Source of the DNA: Protopterus annectens
Taxonomy: Eukaryota > Chordata > Ceratodontiformes > Protopteridae
DNA: 64,000 bases
Assembly (NCBI RefSeq): GCF_019279795.1
Contig: NC_056747.1
Coordinates: 1,005,958,657 to 1,006,022,656, forward strand
Direction of reading: 5' to 3'
The notes beneath the pieces are model-generated. The model did not search any database. It saw only the letters and a program-made list of their open reading frames with translations, and was not told the origin of the DNA. Below, piece by piece: positions 1-10,899 of the stretch; positions within the stretch are counted from its first letter, which is position 1, and the number at the start of each line of letters is the position of its first letter. A program made the position numbers and the translations under genes.

Positions 1-2
1 GG

Positions 3-201
3 TCCCACTCCACCAGGGCTACAGCTACATCAGTAGCCTTTCTCAGGGGAGTGCCAACCAAGGATATTCTGGAAGCTGCAACTTGGAGTTCAGTGTACAC
101 CTTCACCAAACACTATCACTTACCTCTATACTCCCAAGACTAGAGCTGGTTTTGCCACTGCAGTTTTGCAGGGCCTACTAGCCTCTTCTAACCCTGTTTG
201 A
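3..201 (+). pseudogene. DIRS tyrosine recombinase, C-terminal fragment
   Basis: The reading frame starts inside the gene, because the window begins there. It shows the second catalytic block HSTR, then EAATWSSV and the segment TFTKHYHLPLYS that carries the tyrosine nucleophile. An extra C after CTCC shifts the frame just past this point and gives an early stop at 141-143. The original stop would be at 199-201. The protein would cut and rejoin DNA to integrate the element's circular copy. As the N-terminal part is outside the window, only decay at the C-terminus can be judged here. The match to the other YR copies in the window is close, so the identity is secure. Confidence 0.85.
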
Positions 202-231
202 CTCCACCTCCCATCCTTAGCTTTGGATTCA

Positions 232-330
232 ACCCAAGTGTGATGACTGCAGCAGGGTAACACGATGAACATAGTACAGTTTTGTACCTATCATAAATGT
301 AGATGTTCGAGTGTTCACCCTGCTGCAGTC
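232..330 (+). repeat. DIRS-0 internal complementary region (ICR)
   Basis: Positions 232-272 are the reverse complement of a DIRS left end (ending GAACAT). Positions 273-330 are the reverse complement of this copy's own right end (starting AGTACAG). The two halves abut with no spacer. In DIRS elements this region is thought to template completion of the ends during circular cDNA synthesis. Confidence 0.85.
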
Positions 331-431
331 CAGGTTACCCGCCCTCCGTCTCTGAAATAGCTGTACTTATCTCTACCACTCTATCCTATACTACTTCTGT
401 GATGTATTTGCTTGTGCCTAAGGGTTTTGTT

Positions 432-436
<5 letters not shown>

Positions 437-490
<54 letters not shown>
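437..490. repeat. (TA)n microsatellite
   Basis: An uninterrupted run of TA repeats lies between the ICR and the right inverted repeat. It creates a meaningless Ile-Tyr reading frame. A1 has a microsatellite at the same relative place. Confidence 0.95.
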
Positions 491-532
491 TACATTTTTT
501 TTGCCTACCTGTTGGGGGCACCTGACATCTGG

Positions 533-745
533 GGCAAGAAAAACTGAAGAAAATGGCGTTGGATGCCTGTTATATACCCTGGCGCACTGACGTCAGGGAA
601 GAAGCGACAGCAACCGACGCCGGACCAAGACTTTGGAATTCGGGCCGACTGCGGGACCGCCTGACGGCAGGATAACCCAAGTGTGATGACTGCAGCAGGG
701 TGAACACTCGAACATCTTCATTTATGGTAGGTACAAAACTGTACT
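533..745 (+). repeat. DIRS-0 right inverted terminal repeat plus terminal extension
   Basis: 533-715 is the inverted counterpart of the left inverted repeats seen in A5 and A6, including an antisense TATA-like box (TTATATACCC) and TGACGTCA. 716-745 is the 30-bp right-only extension ending in GTACAAAACTGTACT. Confidence 0.88.
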
Positions 746-2532
746 TTTAAGGCTCCAGAGAGCACCCCAGCACTACTAGGCTACAACTCATACCATACTT
801 TTCCGGCCACAGAACCCGGACCGAAACACAAAAGGTGGGGGTGTATCCTTATTCATCAAGGATACCCACACCTCCAGGTTAGTGGCACAGCACAATGCCT
901 CAGAGATCATCCATGTGCAACTAACAACGGGCAAAACTGCAATTCAAATTGTAGCTTGCTACAGATCACCCACCTTGACCCAGGACCCCCCATTCCACGT
1001 TTCTGGAGACACTGGAAAATATGCAGGTCCTACCAAATGCCCTAATACTGGGTACTTTCAGTTACCCAAACATTAACTGGGAGAACTACTCAAGTACTAA
1101 CTCCCTTGCCCAACACTTCCTAGAATTTATAAACTCGAACGCCCTGGATCAAATGGTCAACACCCCCACCCGAGGGGATAACATATTGGACCTGATCATC
1201 ACCGACATGGGCGACTGATGTTCTACACTGGAGGTCAAACCCTCGCTGGTTAGATCAGACCATAGACTAATCACTCTGGATATCCACATTCCGCCCCCAC
1301 ACCCAATAAAGGAAACCACCGTGAAAAACTTTTCAGAAGCAAACTTCACGTTACTTAAGACTGAGGTGGAAAGGTTCACAGCCCCCATGCTAAAGGACAA
1401 CGCCGTCTTAGCTGCTGAATCCCTCACAAAGACGCACTCTGAGCACCTGCAAGAATGCATGGATTGTGCTATCCCAAGCAAAACCAAGACTCGCTCCTCC
1501 AAGAAAAGGAAACCAGTCTGGTGGACCCCTGCCATAAACGAGCTGTACAATAGAAGGAGGAAACTAGTGCAGAAAAGAGTAAAATCCCAAGAAGGAAAGA
1601 CATTCCTGATCAGTATCAGCAAGAAACTATGATCCCTCATAAAATCATCCAAGGCTAGCTTCGAAAGAAAAATTGCCAAGGACTCCAAAGATAACCACAA
1701 AGCGTTCTTTAGCTATGTCAAGAACCTAAGTGGAAACTCTCAGATCTGCACTGAGTTAGTGCAGAATTGCACAAAATACACTGAACCGACTGTTGCCAAC
1801 ATTCTGGTAGACAGGTTTAGTGCGAACTTCACGCTCCTCTCACCTCCTAAAGGGTCCATAACCATGTCAGAAGAATGTAGTGCCCCAGCAATCACTTACA
1901 CACAGGTTAAAACAGCCCTATCCAAAGCCAAAAATACAGCTTCCGTGGGACCAGACGGTGTCCCAGGCTGTCTCTTACATGAGCTCCAAAATGAACAAAC
2001 CCCTCAGCTAAACACACTGTTCAAACTCAGCCTGTCTACAGGCTACGTACCCATAGAGTGACGGACAGCAACAGGTATCCCGCTTCACAAAGGTGGAGCC
2101 ACAATGGACCCCAGGAACTATCGCCCTATAAGCCTGACTAGCCTGGTCTGCAAGGCTATGGAGCACATCATCATGGAATTCATTAACAGAGACATTGGGA
2201 ACATTCAAACATTGGACCCTACCCAGTTTGGCTTTAAGGGCAGATCATGCCTCCTAAACCTGGTGGACTTCTTTGAGACTGTTACCAAGGCTTTATACGA
2301 GGGAAAGGAGGTTCTCACAGCCTACCTAGACCTAGCAAAGGCTTTTGACACCATTCCCCATTCTGGTATTAAAGACAAGCTCACCAGCCTGAACATAAAC
2401 CCCTATGTCACGAGATGGGTTGCCAGTTGGCTCACAGATAGAACTCACACGGTGAGAGTTGCGGGCTCTAGGGCCGACTCTAAACCAGTTACAATTGGCG
2501 TCCCCCAGGGCTCAGTCCTGGGACCCCTCCTG
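746..2532 (+). pseudogene. CR1/L2-like LINE ORF2, 5' part (endonuclease and RT)
   Basis: This is a decayed LINE polyprotein. About 850-1220 encodes the end of an apurinic-type endonuclease: GGVSLFIKDT, then SYPNINWENYSS, then the typical GDNILDLIITD. After a linker (1320-1750) the RT domain follows: SVGPDGVPG, MDPRNYRPISLTSLVCKAME, TQFGFKGRSCLLNLV, motif A in TAYLDLAKAFDTIPH and the start of motif B, GVPQGSVLGPLL. There the gene is cut by DIRS A1. Stop codons (for example at 1216-1218 and near 1630) and frame changes make it non-coding. The domain order and the KAFDTIPH and VPQGSVLGP motifs fit the CR1/L2 group; I cannot fix the clade without an alignment. It belongs with 8132-9161. Confidence 0.85.
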
Positions 2533-2715
2533 ATGTTCTTCGTGTTTCACTGTTGCAGTCATTACATTTGGGTAATCTGCTGGCAGGTTGCCCTCAGTCG
2601 GCCTGAATTCCAAAGTCTTGGGTCCTGTGTTGGTTGCTGTCTCCTCTTCCATGACGTCAGGTCATCAGGGGTATAAAACAAGCAGCTGACGCCATTTTTT
2701 TTAGTCTTTCTTGCC
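2533..2715 (+). repeat. A1 left inverted terminal repeat
   Basis: Starts ATGTTCTTCGTG and runs to AGTCTTTCTTGCC. Its reverse complement recurs at 7953-8099, and its first 41 bases recur inverted in the ICR at 7616-7656. Confidence 0.9.
2652..2708 (+). promoter_or_regulatory. A1 promoter: CRE, TATA box, initiator
   Basis: TGACGTCA (2652-2659) matches the CREB/ATF site. TATAAAA (2672-2678) is followed 31 nt later by the initiator-like TTAGTCTT (A at 2703). This is the expected spacing for RNA polymerase II and places transcription start at the inner edge of the left repeat, upstream of gag. That it is used is an inference. Confidence 0.65.
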
Positions 2716-2842
2716 GCGCGGTGCCCGAAGCAGAAGCAGTTCACAAGTGCCGGTCGGCCGACTCGAGTTCGAGTTTCAGAACTGAAGTCTTCACTAAAGC
2801 TAAGTACCCGGTTGAGGAAACTTTTTTTCTTGCTCCATTCCG

Positions 2843-4652
2843 ATGTCAGAAAAAGTTAATAATTGTATTACTTGTGGGAAGCAAATACCTCATACGGATT
2901 TCCATTTATACTATATTCCTTGCCTAGGCCTTGATCACAACGTGCCTGGCTGTTGGCTTTCTGCTAGATTTAACCAACGCACCATTAAGCATCGGTATAT
3001 TTTTGCCTCGAAATATTTTGGAAACAGATCTAACTACCCTGAAATGTCATCGGATAGGAATCCGAGTACCGCAGTACACAAACAACGCAAAGAAAAGGAC
3101 AGAGACGGATCATCGAGGTCCAAAACCGACGACAAAGCTTCTCCTATGCCAGTCGCCGGTACTCAGTGAGGTGCTTTCGCAGCCCCTGATACCTGCTACT
3201 TTCGAGTCGCAGGCCCCTACCGAGACCCATGTGGAGTCCGGCACACCGCAAGGTACTCAAAAAGTATTGTACCCACGGAGGTCTCTCCCTCGGATGGCTC
3301 CGGAGCTGCTGAGCAGGCACCGGCCTTCTGAGGGTGTATTCAGTCCTCAACGTTTTTATATAAAACCGACGACAGCTGCTAAACCAAAGACAAAAGCAAC
3401 TTCTAAAGCTAGAAAACTGACGCATGAGCCACGTGCACAGGCCTCTATGCCTAGAAAAAACAGAGGATCAAAATGACTTGAAGACCTAATTACCTTGATC
3501 AGGGGTTCCCAACCCCTTCTTGATAAGAGGCCTAGGCAAGACACTGATTATGAATCTTCAGATCAGTTTTCTCTTTCTTCTGATCAGGAACTATCTCTTC
3601 TTCCCTATGAGGATTCTGGTGCAGAGGAATCTCTCCCATCTGCATCACCTCCTGAGGATTATTCATTTGGAGAAACCTTGCATACCTTGAGGGAGCACTT
3701 TCACTGGGAGAGTCAAGATTTCTCAGAATCAAAAAAGAGGTTCAGGGATTTCCTTCTTCTCCCTCAGCACAGACCTTTAGCCATACCCCCTGTTTTAGAC
3801 ATTGTGGATGATGTGTTTTCTGAGTCAAGCTTGACTCCTGACTCCTTATCTCCTGCTCCCAGCAAGCCTGACAGATACTACAGTGTCCCTGACTCTCACA
3901 ATTTTTATTTAGAAACCCTGCTGCTGACCCTGACCCTGAAACTATTTCACAGGGTTCAAAAGGAGTTAAGGCCTCAACAGCAAAAAATCCTACCCCCTCT
4001 GACAGAGATTCAAGGGCACTGGATAGATGGGGAAAGAAGGTTTAATACATCTGTAACCTTGGCAATTAGGGCCTTAAACTGCCAGTTTCGTATGCTCAAG
4101 TATCAACAACATGTTATGGAATTGCTGAAATAGAAAATGATGTTGATTTCTGAATGTGCAGAAAATAAAGAATTGCAGGACTTGTTGCATGCAGCTGAAC
4201 AAGTTGGAAAGCATACTTTGCAAGTGGTTTTGATTCCTTAGAGGCCTCCTGCAGGGCCGCAGTTACTAGATCTGTGATTAGGAGGCATGCATGGTTAAAA
4301 GAGCAAAATTTGAGTGATCATGTTACAGCTAGGTTACTAGATGCTCCTTTACAGCATGATACTCTTGTTTGGCATTAAGGCAGAAGAGGTTTTAAAGCAA
4401 ATGGAAGACAAAGCTACGTCTATGCAAACTTTAAAATACTTCTTACAAATGCAGCCACCACGATTCAGTAGACACTGGCCTACAAAAAATTGGTCCTTTC
4501 CTGTGCCCGACAGAGCTCAAAGGGGCAAATCCAGACTCCCTAAAGGTTCCAGATACCAGGCACAAGATTCTTACAGGTCAGAGCAATGGGGTGCTTCTAC
4601 CTCCAAATCTGGAGGAGATAAAGTGCAACCCTATAGAAAACAGTCCCAATGA
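2843..4652 (+). pseudogene. A1 gag (nucleocapsid-like protein)
   Basis: The start is chosen by the conserved MSEKVNNCITCGKQIPH at 2843. The first 50 residues carry a cysteine-rich block: CITC, then C-x2-C-LG-x2-H and further Cys positions, here partly lost (GCWLSARF). The middle is acidic and Ser/Pro-rich (YEDSGAEESLPSASPPEDYS). The C-terminal third is basic (KNWSFPVPDRAQRGKSRLP) and ends RKQSQ, stop at 4650-4652. A stop at 3167-3169 and several frame changes break it. Such proteins coat the element RNA and cDNA. The intact length in this family is about 597 residues, judged from A5. Confidence 0.85.
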
Positions 4653-6541
4653 CTTCCGTCTGCCATCACCAAGCACTTATCTTTTGGCAGCACCCTTAGG
4701 GGGAAAATTAGCACTTTTTGCTCAAAATTGGCAGTTAATAACCCAGGACAAATGGGTGCTAAACATAGTATCACAGGGATAGAGATTCCATTTCCATACT
4801 CTGCCAATGGCAAACGGTTGGCCGGATCTGCCAAAAAATCAATGGGCAGAGGCACAGAAACAAGTTACGTCCCTCATGGATATGGGGGCTATTCAGCCAG
4901 TGCCAGAACAGGGAAAAGGACAAGGTTTTTACTCGACTGTTCTTGGCACCCAGGAAGGGCAAGGCCTGGAGGTCAATACTGGATTTATCAATTTTGAACA
5001 CATTCCTGGACATTCCAATATTCAAAATGCTAACTTTACAGCAGCTTCTGCCCATGCTGGGCAAGAGTGCTTGGCTGGTGACATTAGACCTAAGAGAGGC
5101 ATGCCTGCATATCCCAATAAGGGAATCGTGCAGAAGATACCTGCATTTCAAGGCTGGCTTAATGCATTACCAATTCTCTCCACTGCCCTTTGGCTTATCT
5201 ACTGCGCCCAGGGTCTTCACAAAGTGCCTGGCACCAGTAATTGCTTTTTGCAGACAAAGTATACAAATATATCCTTACTTGGACGACTGTCTCATTCAAG
5301 CAGAGAGCAAGGACATTCTTCTTCAGCACCTGGCGTTTGTGAAAAGGCTTCTTTCTAACATGCCTAGGGTACACAGTAAACAAAAAGAAATCAGAAATGG
5401 TACCCGCTCAAAAGATAACATTCCTGGGTGCAAGCTTGAATACAACTGCCCAGATGGCTTTCCTCACGCCAGACCAAGACAACTGACTACTTACTTCAAA
5501 CTGATGGCAACAAAAACCCAGTTATCTGCAAGACAAACTCTGTAGGCTTTGGGGTTCATGGCATCCTGCTGATTCCATATGCAAGACTGCATATGAGGAA
5601 ACTTCAATGGAACCTAAAAAGTTTATGGAGTCAACATAGTCACAGTCTGGAAACCGTGATTCCTCTCATTCCCTGCCTACAACAGGAGTTTCTATGGTGG
5701 GCAAAGGCATGTCACCAAAACAGGGGGCGGGCCTTCACTCTACTCACTGCCAGCCAAACCTTAACAACAGACTCATCATATTATGCATGGGGGGCCCACC
5801 TGGCGGGAAGTTACATTCAGGGCATATGCACCCCAAAACAAATGCATCTACATATCAATGAAAAAGAGATGTTAGCTGTTCAAAATGCCCTGACAGCCTT
5901 CAAGGACTTACTTCATCCAGGACAACTACTGATAGACGTACAACACCATGGTTATGTGGTATATAAACAAGCATGGGGGCAAGCACTCATACCCCCTTTG
6001 CAGACTAGCCATGGCACTGTGGGACAAAGCTTTGACTTACAAAGTACATCTTCAAGGTAATTTCCTGCCAGGAAAACAAAATACTCTGGCAGACGATTTA
6101 AGCAGAAACCTTATGGACCCTCACGAGTGGAAGCTAGATCCACAAGTCTTCAGTATGATAACAAAGTAATGGGGGAGCCCGGACATAGATCTATTTGCCT
6201 CTCCCCAAAATTATCAGTTGAAAGAATTCTGCACAAGGACTTATCACAGACAAGCATGGAAAGTTGACGCCCTATCCTTCATTTGGAAAAACCTTTCAGT
6301 TTATGCCTTTCCTCCTCTGCCTCTTCTTCCCAAGGTCCCACTAAAAGTCATTCAAGAGAAACCAAAGATACTAATTGCCCCGGACTGGCCCCGCCAATAC
6401 TGGTACCCAATCCTAAGGAACTTGTCTGCATCCCCAGCTTGGGCCTTACCTCAAAGGCCTCATTTACTGTCCCAGCAAAACAATCCGATCCTGCACAATC
6501 AGCTCAAAACACTGAACCTGGCAGCATGGCTGATCATGTAG
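4591..6541 (+). pseudogene. A1 reverse transcriptase / RNase H
   Basis: The frame overlaps the end of gag in a different phase (SPNDFRLPSPSTYLLAAPLG). RT blocks in order: WRSILDLSILNTFLDIP, motif A VTLDLREACLHIPI, LPFGLSTAPRVFTKCL, and motif C IYPYLDDCLIQ near 5270-5300, so both catalytic aspartates are present. RNase H follows (LTTDSSYYAWGAHLAG, HINEKEMLAVQNALTAFKD). Then comes the conserved tail PDIDLFAS, LIAPDWPRQYWYP, ending LNLAAWLIM with a stop at 6539-6541. At least three frameshifts, near 5340, 5545 and 5930, inactivate it. The product would copy the RNA into cDNA. Confidence 0.88.
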
Positions 6542-7583
6542 TTATGCAAACAACACCTCTCAGTAAAGCTGTGATGGATGTCATTTTGGAAGCTAGAAGG
6601 CCTAGTACTAGAAAATCTTATGCTGATAAATGGAAGAGATTCTGTGCTTGGAATCGAGCACAAGGAACTGATACAACAAAAGCAAATACTCCTCAGATAT
6701 TGCAATACTTGACTGAGATGCTTGACAAAGACCTATCTTTCTCATTTGTAAAAATCCATGCCTCTGCCATTTTGGCTCATTACAATACTGAACCACCAAT
6801 CTTTTCTCATCCTTTACTAAAGCAATATCTTAGAGGAGCTAAAAATCTAAGGCCTCCCAGAAGATCACCAATACCTGCATGGGACCTCAATTATGTGTTG
6901 GAAAAGCTCACCCTGCCTCCATTTGAACCACCTGCTACTGCAGATCTCAAGTTCTTATCATGGAAAAACAGCTCTGCTCCTAGCAATTACTTCAGCAAGA
7001 AGAGTTTCAGAGCTACAGGCCCTCATGGCGGTGGAGGCTTTTATTATATTTTACCCAGACAGGGTGTCTCTGAGGACCAATCCTTCATTTATGCCTAAGG
7101 TGATTTCCAGTGTGGCTCTTAACCAAACTATTCATCTGCCAACATTTTATCCAAATCCACAGAACAAGGGGGAGAGAATTCTGCATTCCTTTGATGTACA
7201 CAGACAGCTAAGATTTTACTTGAGCAGGACTAAAGCTCTAAGAAAAACTGAGCAATTACTAGTGACATATGCTGCAGGATCAGAAGGAAAGGCTATTTCA
7301 AAGCAGACTATTTCAAAGTGGATAAGCCACTGCATTCGTTTCTGCTACTTACACCATGGCAAACCTGTGCCAAAGGGCATTAGGTCTCATTCTACCAGAG
7401 CCGCAGCTACTTCAGCAGCCTTTTTCAGAGGAGTACCAACCAAAGACATTCTAGAGGCTGCTACTTGGAGTTCTGTTCACACCTTTACAAAGCATTATCA
7501 TTTGCCTCTCTACCCTATGTCCCAGGGCAGACTTTGCCACTGCATTGCTGCAGGGCCTTATAGCCGCCCCAAATGCTGTTTAG
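6526..7583 (+). pseudogene. A1 tyrosine recombinase
   Basis: ATG at 6526 (MADHVVMQTTPLSKAVMDV) overlaps the RT/RH stop by 16 nt, the arrangement also seen in A5 and A4. The N-terminal domain starts EARRPSTRKSYADKWKRFC. The catalytic domain has SARRVSELQAL (first Arg), HSTRAAATSAAF (His and second Arg), EAATWSSV and HTFTKHYHLP (Tyr). One extra A in TGGAAAAACAG near 6965 shifts the frame between the two domains, and a second shift near 7520 changes the last 20 residues. The family integrates circular cDNA without target duplication. Confidence 0.9.
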
Positions 7584-7615
7584 CTCCATCCTCCCATCCA
7601 TAGCTTTGGGATTCT

Positions 7616-7716
7616 ACCCAAATGTAATGACTGCAACAGTGAAACACGAAGAACATAGTACAGTTGTGTACACTTACCATAAATGTAGATGTTCGAGTGT
7701 ATTCACTGTTGCAGTC
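7616..7716 (+). repeat. A1 ICR
   Basis: 7616-7656 is the exact reverse complement of the first 41 bases of A1. 7657-7716 is the reverse complement of its right end. They abut at GAACAT/AGTACAG. Confidence 0.92.
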
Positions 7717-7826
7717 CAGGTTACCCGCCCGCCATCCCCCTTTCTTTCTGGAGTTCATCTTTCCTTCACTATCTTCTACAACCTATGTGGTGTATTTGCT
7801 TGTAGATGAAGGTAAAGTCTTTATTG

Positions 7827-7830
<4 letters not shown>

Positions 7831-7880
<50 letters not shown>

Positions 7881-7902
7881 ATATGTATACTTATATATAT
7901 GT

Positions 7903-7942
<40 letters not shown>
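7831..7942. repeat. (TG)n followed by (TA)n microsatellite
   Basis: A TG run (7831-7868) grades into a TA run (to about 7940). It lies between the ICR and the right repeat and appears to have replaced the first part of the right repeat (the GGCACCTGACATC block present in other copies). Confidence 0.95.
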
Positions 7943-7946
<4 letters not shown>

Positions 7947-7952
7947 GCATTT

Positions 7953-8131
7953 GTTTTATACCCCTGGTGACCTGACGTCCTGGAAGAGGAGACCGCAACC
8001 AACGCAGTACCCAAGACTTTGGAATTCAGGCCGACTGAGGGCAACCTGCCAGCAGATTACCCAAATGTAATGACTGCAGCAGTGAATATACTCGAACATC
8101 TACATTTATGGTAAGTGTACACAACTGTACT
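7953..8131 (+). repeat. A1 right inverted terminal repeat plus 32-bp extension
   Basis: 7953-8099 is inverted relative to 2533-2690. 8100-8131 is the right-only extension ending GTACACAACTGTACT, the 32-bp version typical of A1-A4. Confidence 0.9.
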
Positions 8132-9161
8132 TTCGGTATATACTTCTCAGAGGTACAGGCAAGCACAGGAGGACTGTGGCTGACCAAGTTCGCAGACAAC
8201 TGCAAACTGGGGGCCATAATTGACTCTCCAGCTGATACAGACATATCCTCCAGAAGGGTCTCACTGAGATAGATACCTGGTGTCAAAATCATGGCCTCAA
8301 GCCAAATGCCAAAAAGTGAATAGTCATCCCCCTTTGGAAAAAACAAAGTACCCGCGAACTACCACATACGTGGTAGTCCCCTAAATACAGAAAATGTAAT
8401 AAGGGATCTGGGGACCCAAGTAGATAGTAATCTCTCCTTTGATAATCATATTGCCAAGGTGGTTAGAAAGTCCTTCTATGTGGCCCACCTATTCACAAAA
8501 GGGTTCGGATCTAGAACAAAAGAGGTTATTGTGCCCCTCTACTCATCACTCATCAGACCCATCATAGAGTACAACACCCCATTTGGGATGTGCCTTACAA
8601 GACACCTGCAACAGCTGGAAAGACCACAGAAAAGTACCTCACCAAGAGGATTATTGGCCTTGAACATGTTCCCTGTTCAGCCCTACTGAAGAAACTCCAG
8701 CTGTACTCTGTTGCATACCGCTTACTCAGAGGTGATCTCTACCTGACATACAAGGCCATGTCCATCCCAGAATTGATGGACATGCTCCACCTAAAAAAAA
8801 CAAATCCCCAAGAGCCATACGCTCTAGGGATCTAAACCTCACCACAACGATAAATAGGACATGCTGCAGGGATAGATTCCTGTCCCAGAGACTCCACATG
8901 CTTTGGAACAAGATTCCAGTCTACATTTGGCAGAGCCCCTCACTAACACTCTTCAAGAGAAACCTTGACGAGTGGATGGGAAACAGAAAATTTACCCTGG
9001 GGATCACTGCAGTGGTTCTGCTGGACAGAGGCATAGGCAACTAATGGTTGTGCTGGACAGAGGCACAGGGAACTAATCTAAGGGGGTGGCAGAAGCCAAC
9101 ACATTCTGGCTAGGCTTATAGATGCCCTCGGGCAGATAGCCTAGTACTTACCTATGAACCT
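8132..9161 (+). pseudogene. CR1/L2-like LINE ORF2, 3' part and tail
   Basis: This continues the LINE cut at 2532. FGIYFSEVQAS leads to motif C, read here as KFADNCKLG: the second catalytic aspartate (FADD) is Asn. The C-terminal region follows: NLSFDNHIAKVV, LYSSLIRPIIEYNTPFG, LTKRIIGLEHVP. A 31-bp stretch (CTGCTGGACAGAGGCA...) is repeated in tandem at 9013-9076. The 3' end is near 9161 (TACCTATGAACCTAT), where DIRS A2 RNase H sequence begins. So the LINE inserted into A2 before A1 and DIRS-0 inserted into the LINE. No poly(A) is seen, which fits the CR1/L2 group. Confidence 0.8.
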
Positions 9162-9860
9162 ATATCAGTCAAAAAGAAATGTTGGCTGTACACAATACTC
9201 TGACAGCTTTCAAGGACCACATTCTTCCAGGACAAATATTGGTAAAGACGGACAACACCACTGTTATGTGGTACATAAACAAGCAGGGGGGGAACCCACT
9301 CATACCCTCTCTGCAGACTAGCCATGGCTCTGTAAAACACAGCGTTGAGCTACCAAGTGCATCTACAAGCTCAATTCCTGCCAAGCAAGCTAAATACACT
9401 GGCAGACGACCTAAGCAGAAATGTCATGGACCCACACGAATGGAAACGGGCTCCAAAGATATTCAACATTTTGAGAAACTAATGAGGGAACCCAGAGATA
9501 GACCTGTTTGCCTCCCCTCAGAACTACCAATTGGACAAATTCTGCACAAGGACTCCCCACAGGCAAGCTTGGAAAGTGAATGCCCTGTCCCTCACCTGGA
9601 AAAAAAACATCAGTTTATGCCTTTCCCCCTCTGCCTCTCCTCTCCAAAGTTTTACTAAAGATCAAACTGGACAAGCCAAGGACAATTCTCATTGCACCAG
9701 ACTGGCCACACCAACACTGATGTACTCCCTCTTGAGCAGTGTGTCACTGCTGGAACTATGACACCTGCCTCAGACCCCTTCCCTGCTCTCTCAGCAGAAG
9801 GGCCAGATTCTGCACCCCCAGCTCCAAACCCTGAACCTTGCAGCCTGGCTAATTACATGA
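9162..9860 (+). pseudogene. A2 RNase H and RT/RH tail, fragment
   Basis: Begins inside RNase H (VKKEMLAVHNTLTAFKD, then LVKTDNTTVMWYINKQGG). The conserved tail follows through frameshifts (PEIDLFASPQNYQLDK, KVNALSLTWKK). The last residues are LNLAAWLIT with a stop TGA at 9858-9860, overlapping the YR start as ATGA. There is no RT domain on this side of the LINE insertion. Confidence 0.82.
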
Positions 9861-10867
9861 GCTCTCCGTTACCATCCCTCAGTAAGCAAGTGATGGATGT
9901 CATTCTGGAGGCAAGGAGGCCTAGTACTGGAAAATCCTATGCTGAAAAATGGAAAAGATTCTGTTCCTGGAGCCAAACTCAGGGGATTGGCACAACTGTG
10001 CCCAATTTACCACACATTCTTCAATACTTAACTGAGATGCTTCACAAGGGCCTATCATTAAAATTGCCTCTGCCATTTCCGCAAATAATACAGAGCCTCC
10101 CCTCTTCTCTCATCCACTGTTGAAGCAATTCCTCAGAGGGGCCAAAAACATAAGACCACCCAGAACAGCCCCTACTCCAGCCTGGGATTTTAACTTTGCA
10201 TTGGAAAAGCTCACTCTACCTCCCTTTGAGTCAGCTGCAAATGCAGAGTTGAAATTCCTTTCTTGGAAAACAGCCTTCCTTCTAGCCATCACTTCAGTAA
10301 GAAGGGTGTCTGAATTACAGGCCCTCATGGCAATGAAGCCTTTCATCATCTTTCATGCAGACAGGGTGTCCTTCAGGACCAATCCTTCCTTAATGCCCAA
10401 GGTGGTGTCCAGTGTGGCCCTTAATCAGTCCGTTCATTTGCCAACCTTATTTTCTAATCCACAAAACAAAGGGGAACGAATACTACACTCCTTGGACATG
10501 CACAGACAACTTAAATTTTACTTGGACAGAACTAAGCCTCTCAGTAAATCTGAACAGCTATTGGTTGCATTTGCTGCAGGGGCAGAGGGGAAGGCCATTT
10601 CAAAGCAAACCATTTCTAAGTGGATAGGCCATTGCATTCATTTCTGCTATAAGCACCATGGAAAACCTACCCCACAGGGGATAAGACCACATTCCACCAG
10701 AGCTGCATCTACCTGTACAGCCTTTCTCAGAGGTGTCCCTACCAGGGACATCCTAGAAGCTGCTACCTGGAGTTCTGTAGTACCGCTTGCCAAATTTTAC
10801 TAAATCCAGAGCTGGTTTTGCCACTGCAGTGCTACAGGGCCTAATAGCTGGTCGTAATGCTCTCTAA
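9857..10867 (+). pseudogene. A2 tyrosine recombinase without its catalytic tyrosine segment
   Basis: ATG at 9857 (MSSPLPSLSKQVMDVILEAR) overlaps the RT/RH stop as ATGA. N-terminal block RRPSTGKSYAEKWKRF; catalytic blocks VRRVSELQALMAM and HSTRAASTCTAF are present. After EAATWSSV the sequence reads VPLAKFY and stops, where other copies have HTFTKHYHLPL. The segment with the tyrosine nucleophile is deleted or scrambled. There is also a frameshift near 10055-10120. The copy cannot have integrated with this gene, so the loss came after insertion or the copy was helped in trans. Confidence 0.85.
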
Positions 10868-10899
10868 TTGCCTCCTCCCTTCCTTAGCTTTGGAAATCT

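Larger units (their letters stand above)
1..745 (+). mobile_element. DIRS-0: 3' end of a DIRS retrotransposon
   Basis: This copy enters from the left edge of the window. It holds the end of a tyrosine recombinase gene, the internal complementary region, a TA microsatellite and the right inverted repeat with its 30-bp terminal extension, ending in GTACT at 745. LINE sequence begins directly at 746 (TTTAAGG), so this copy is inserted in the CR1-like LINE that also hosts A1. Its left half is outside the window. Confidence 0.88.
2533..8131 (+). mobile_element. DIRS A1: full-length 5.6-kb DIRS element
   Basis: Both ends are present (ATGTTC at 2533, GTACT at 8131). Order: left inverted repeat, gag, RT/RH, YR, ICR, microsatellite, right inverted repeat. 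It interrupts the LINE RT gene. Joining CTCCTG (to 2532) with TTCGGTATATAC (from 8132) restores codons for GPLLFGIYF with no target duplication. All three genes carry frameshifts or stops, so the copy is dead. Confidence 0.93.

Noticed and set aside
303-590. Frame rich in Ile-Tyr repeats (also 7664-7975, 7831-8070, 47041-47120)
   Set aside because: Translation of TA/TG microsatellites, not protein genes.
1149-1700. 183-residue open frame on the minus strand
   Set aside because: It is the antisense of the CR1-like LINE coding region; no known motif, and the plus strand is clearly LINE protein.
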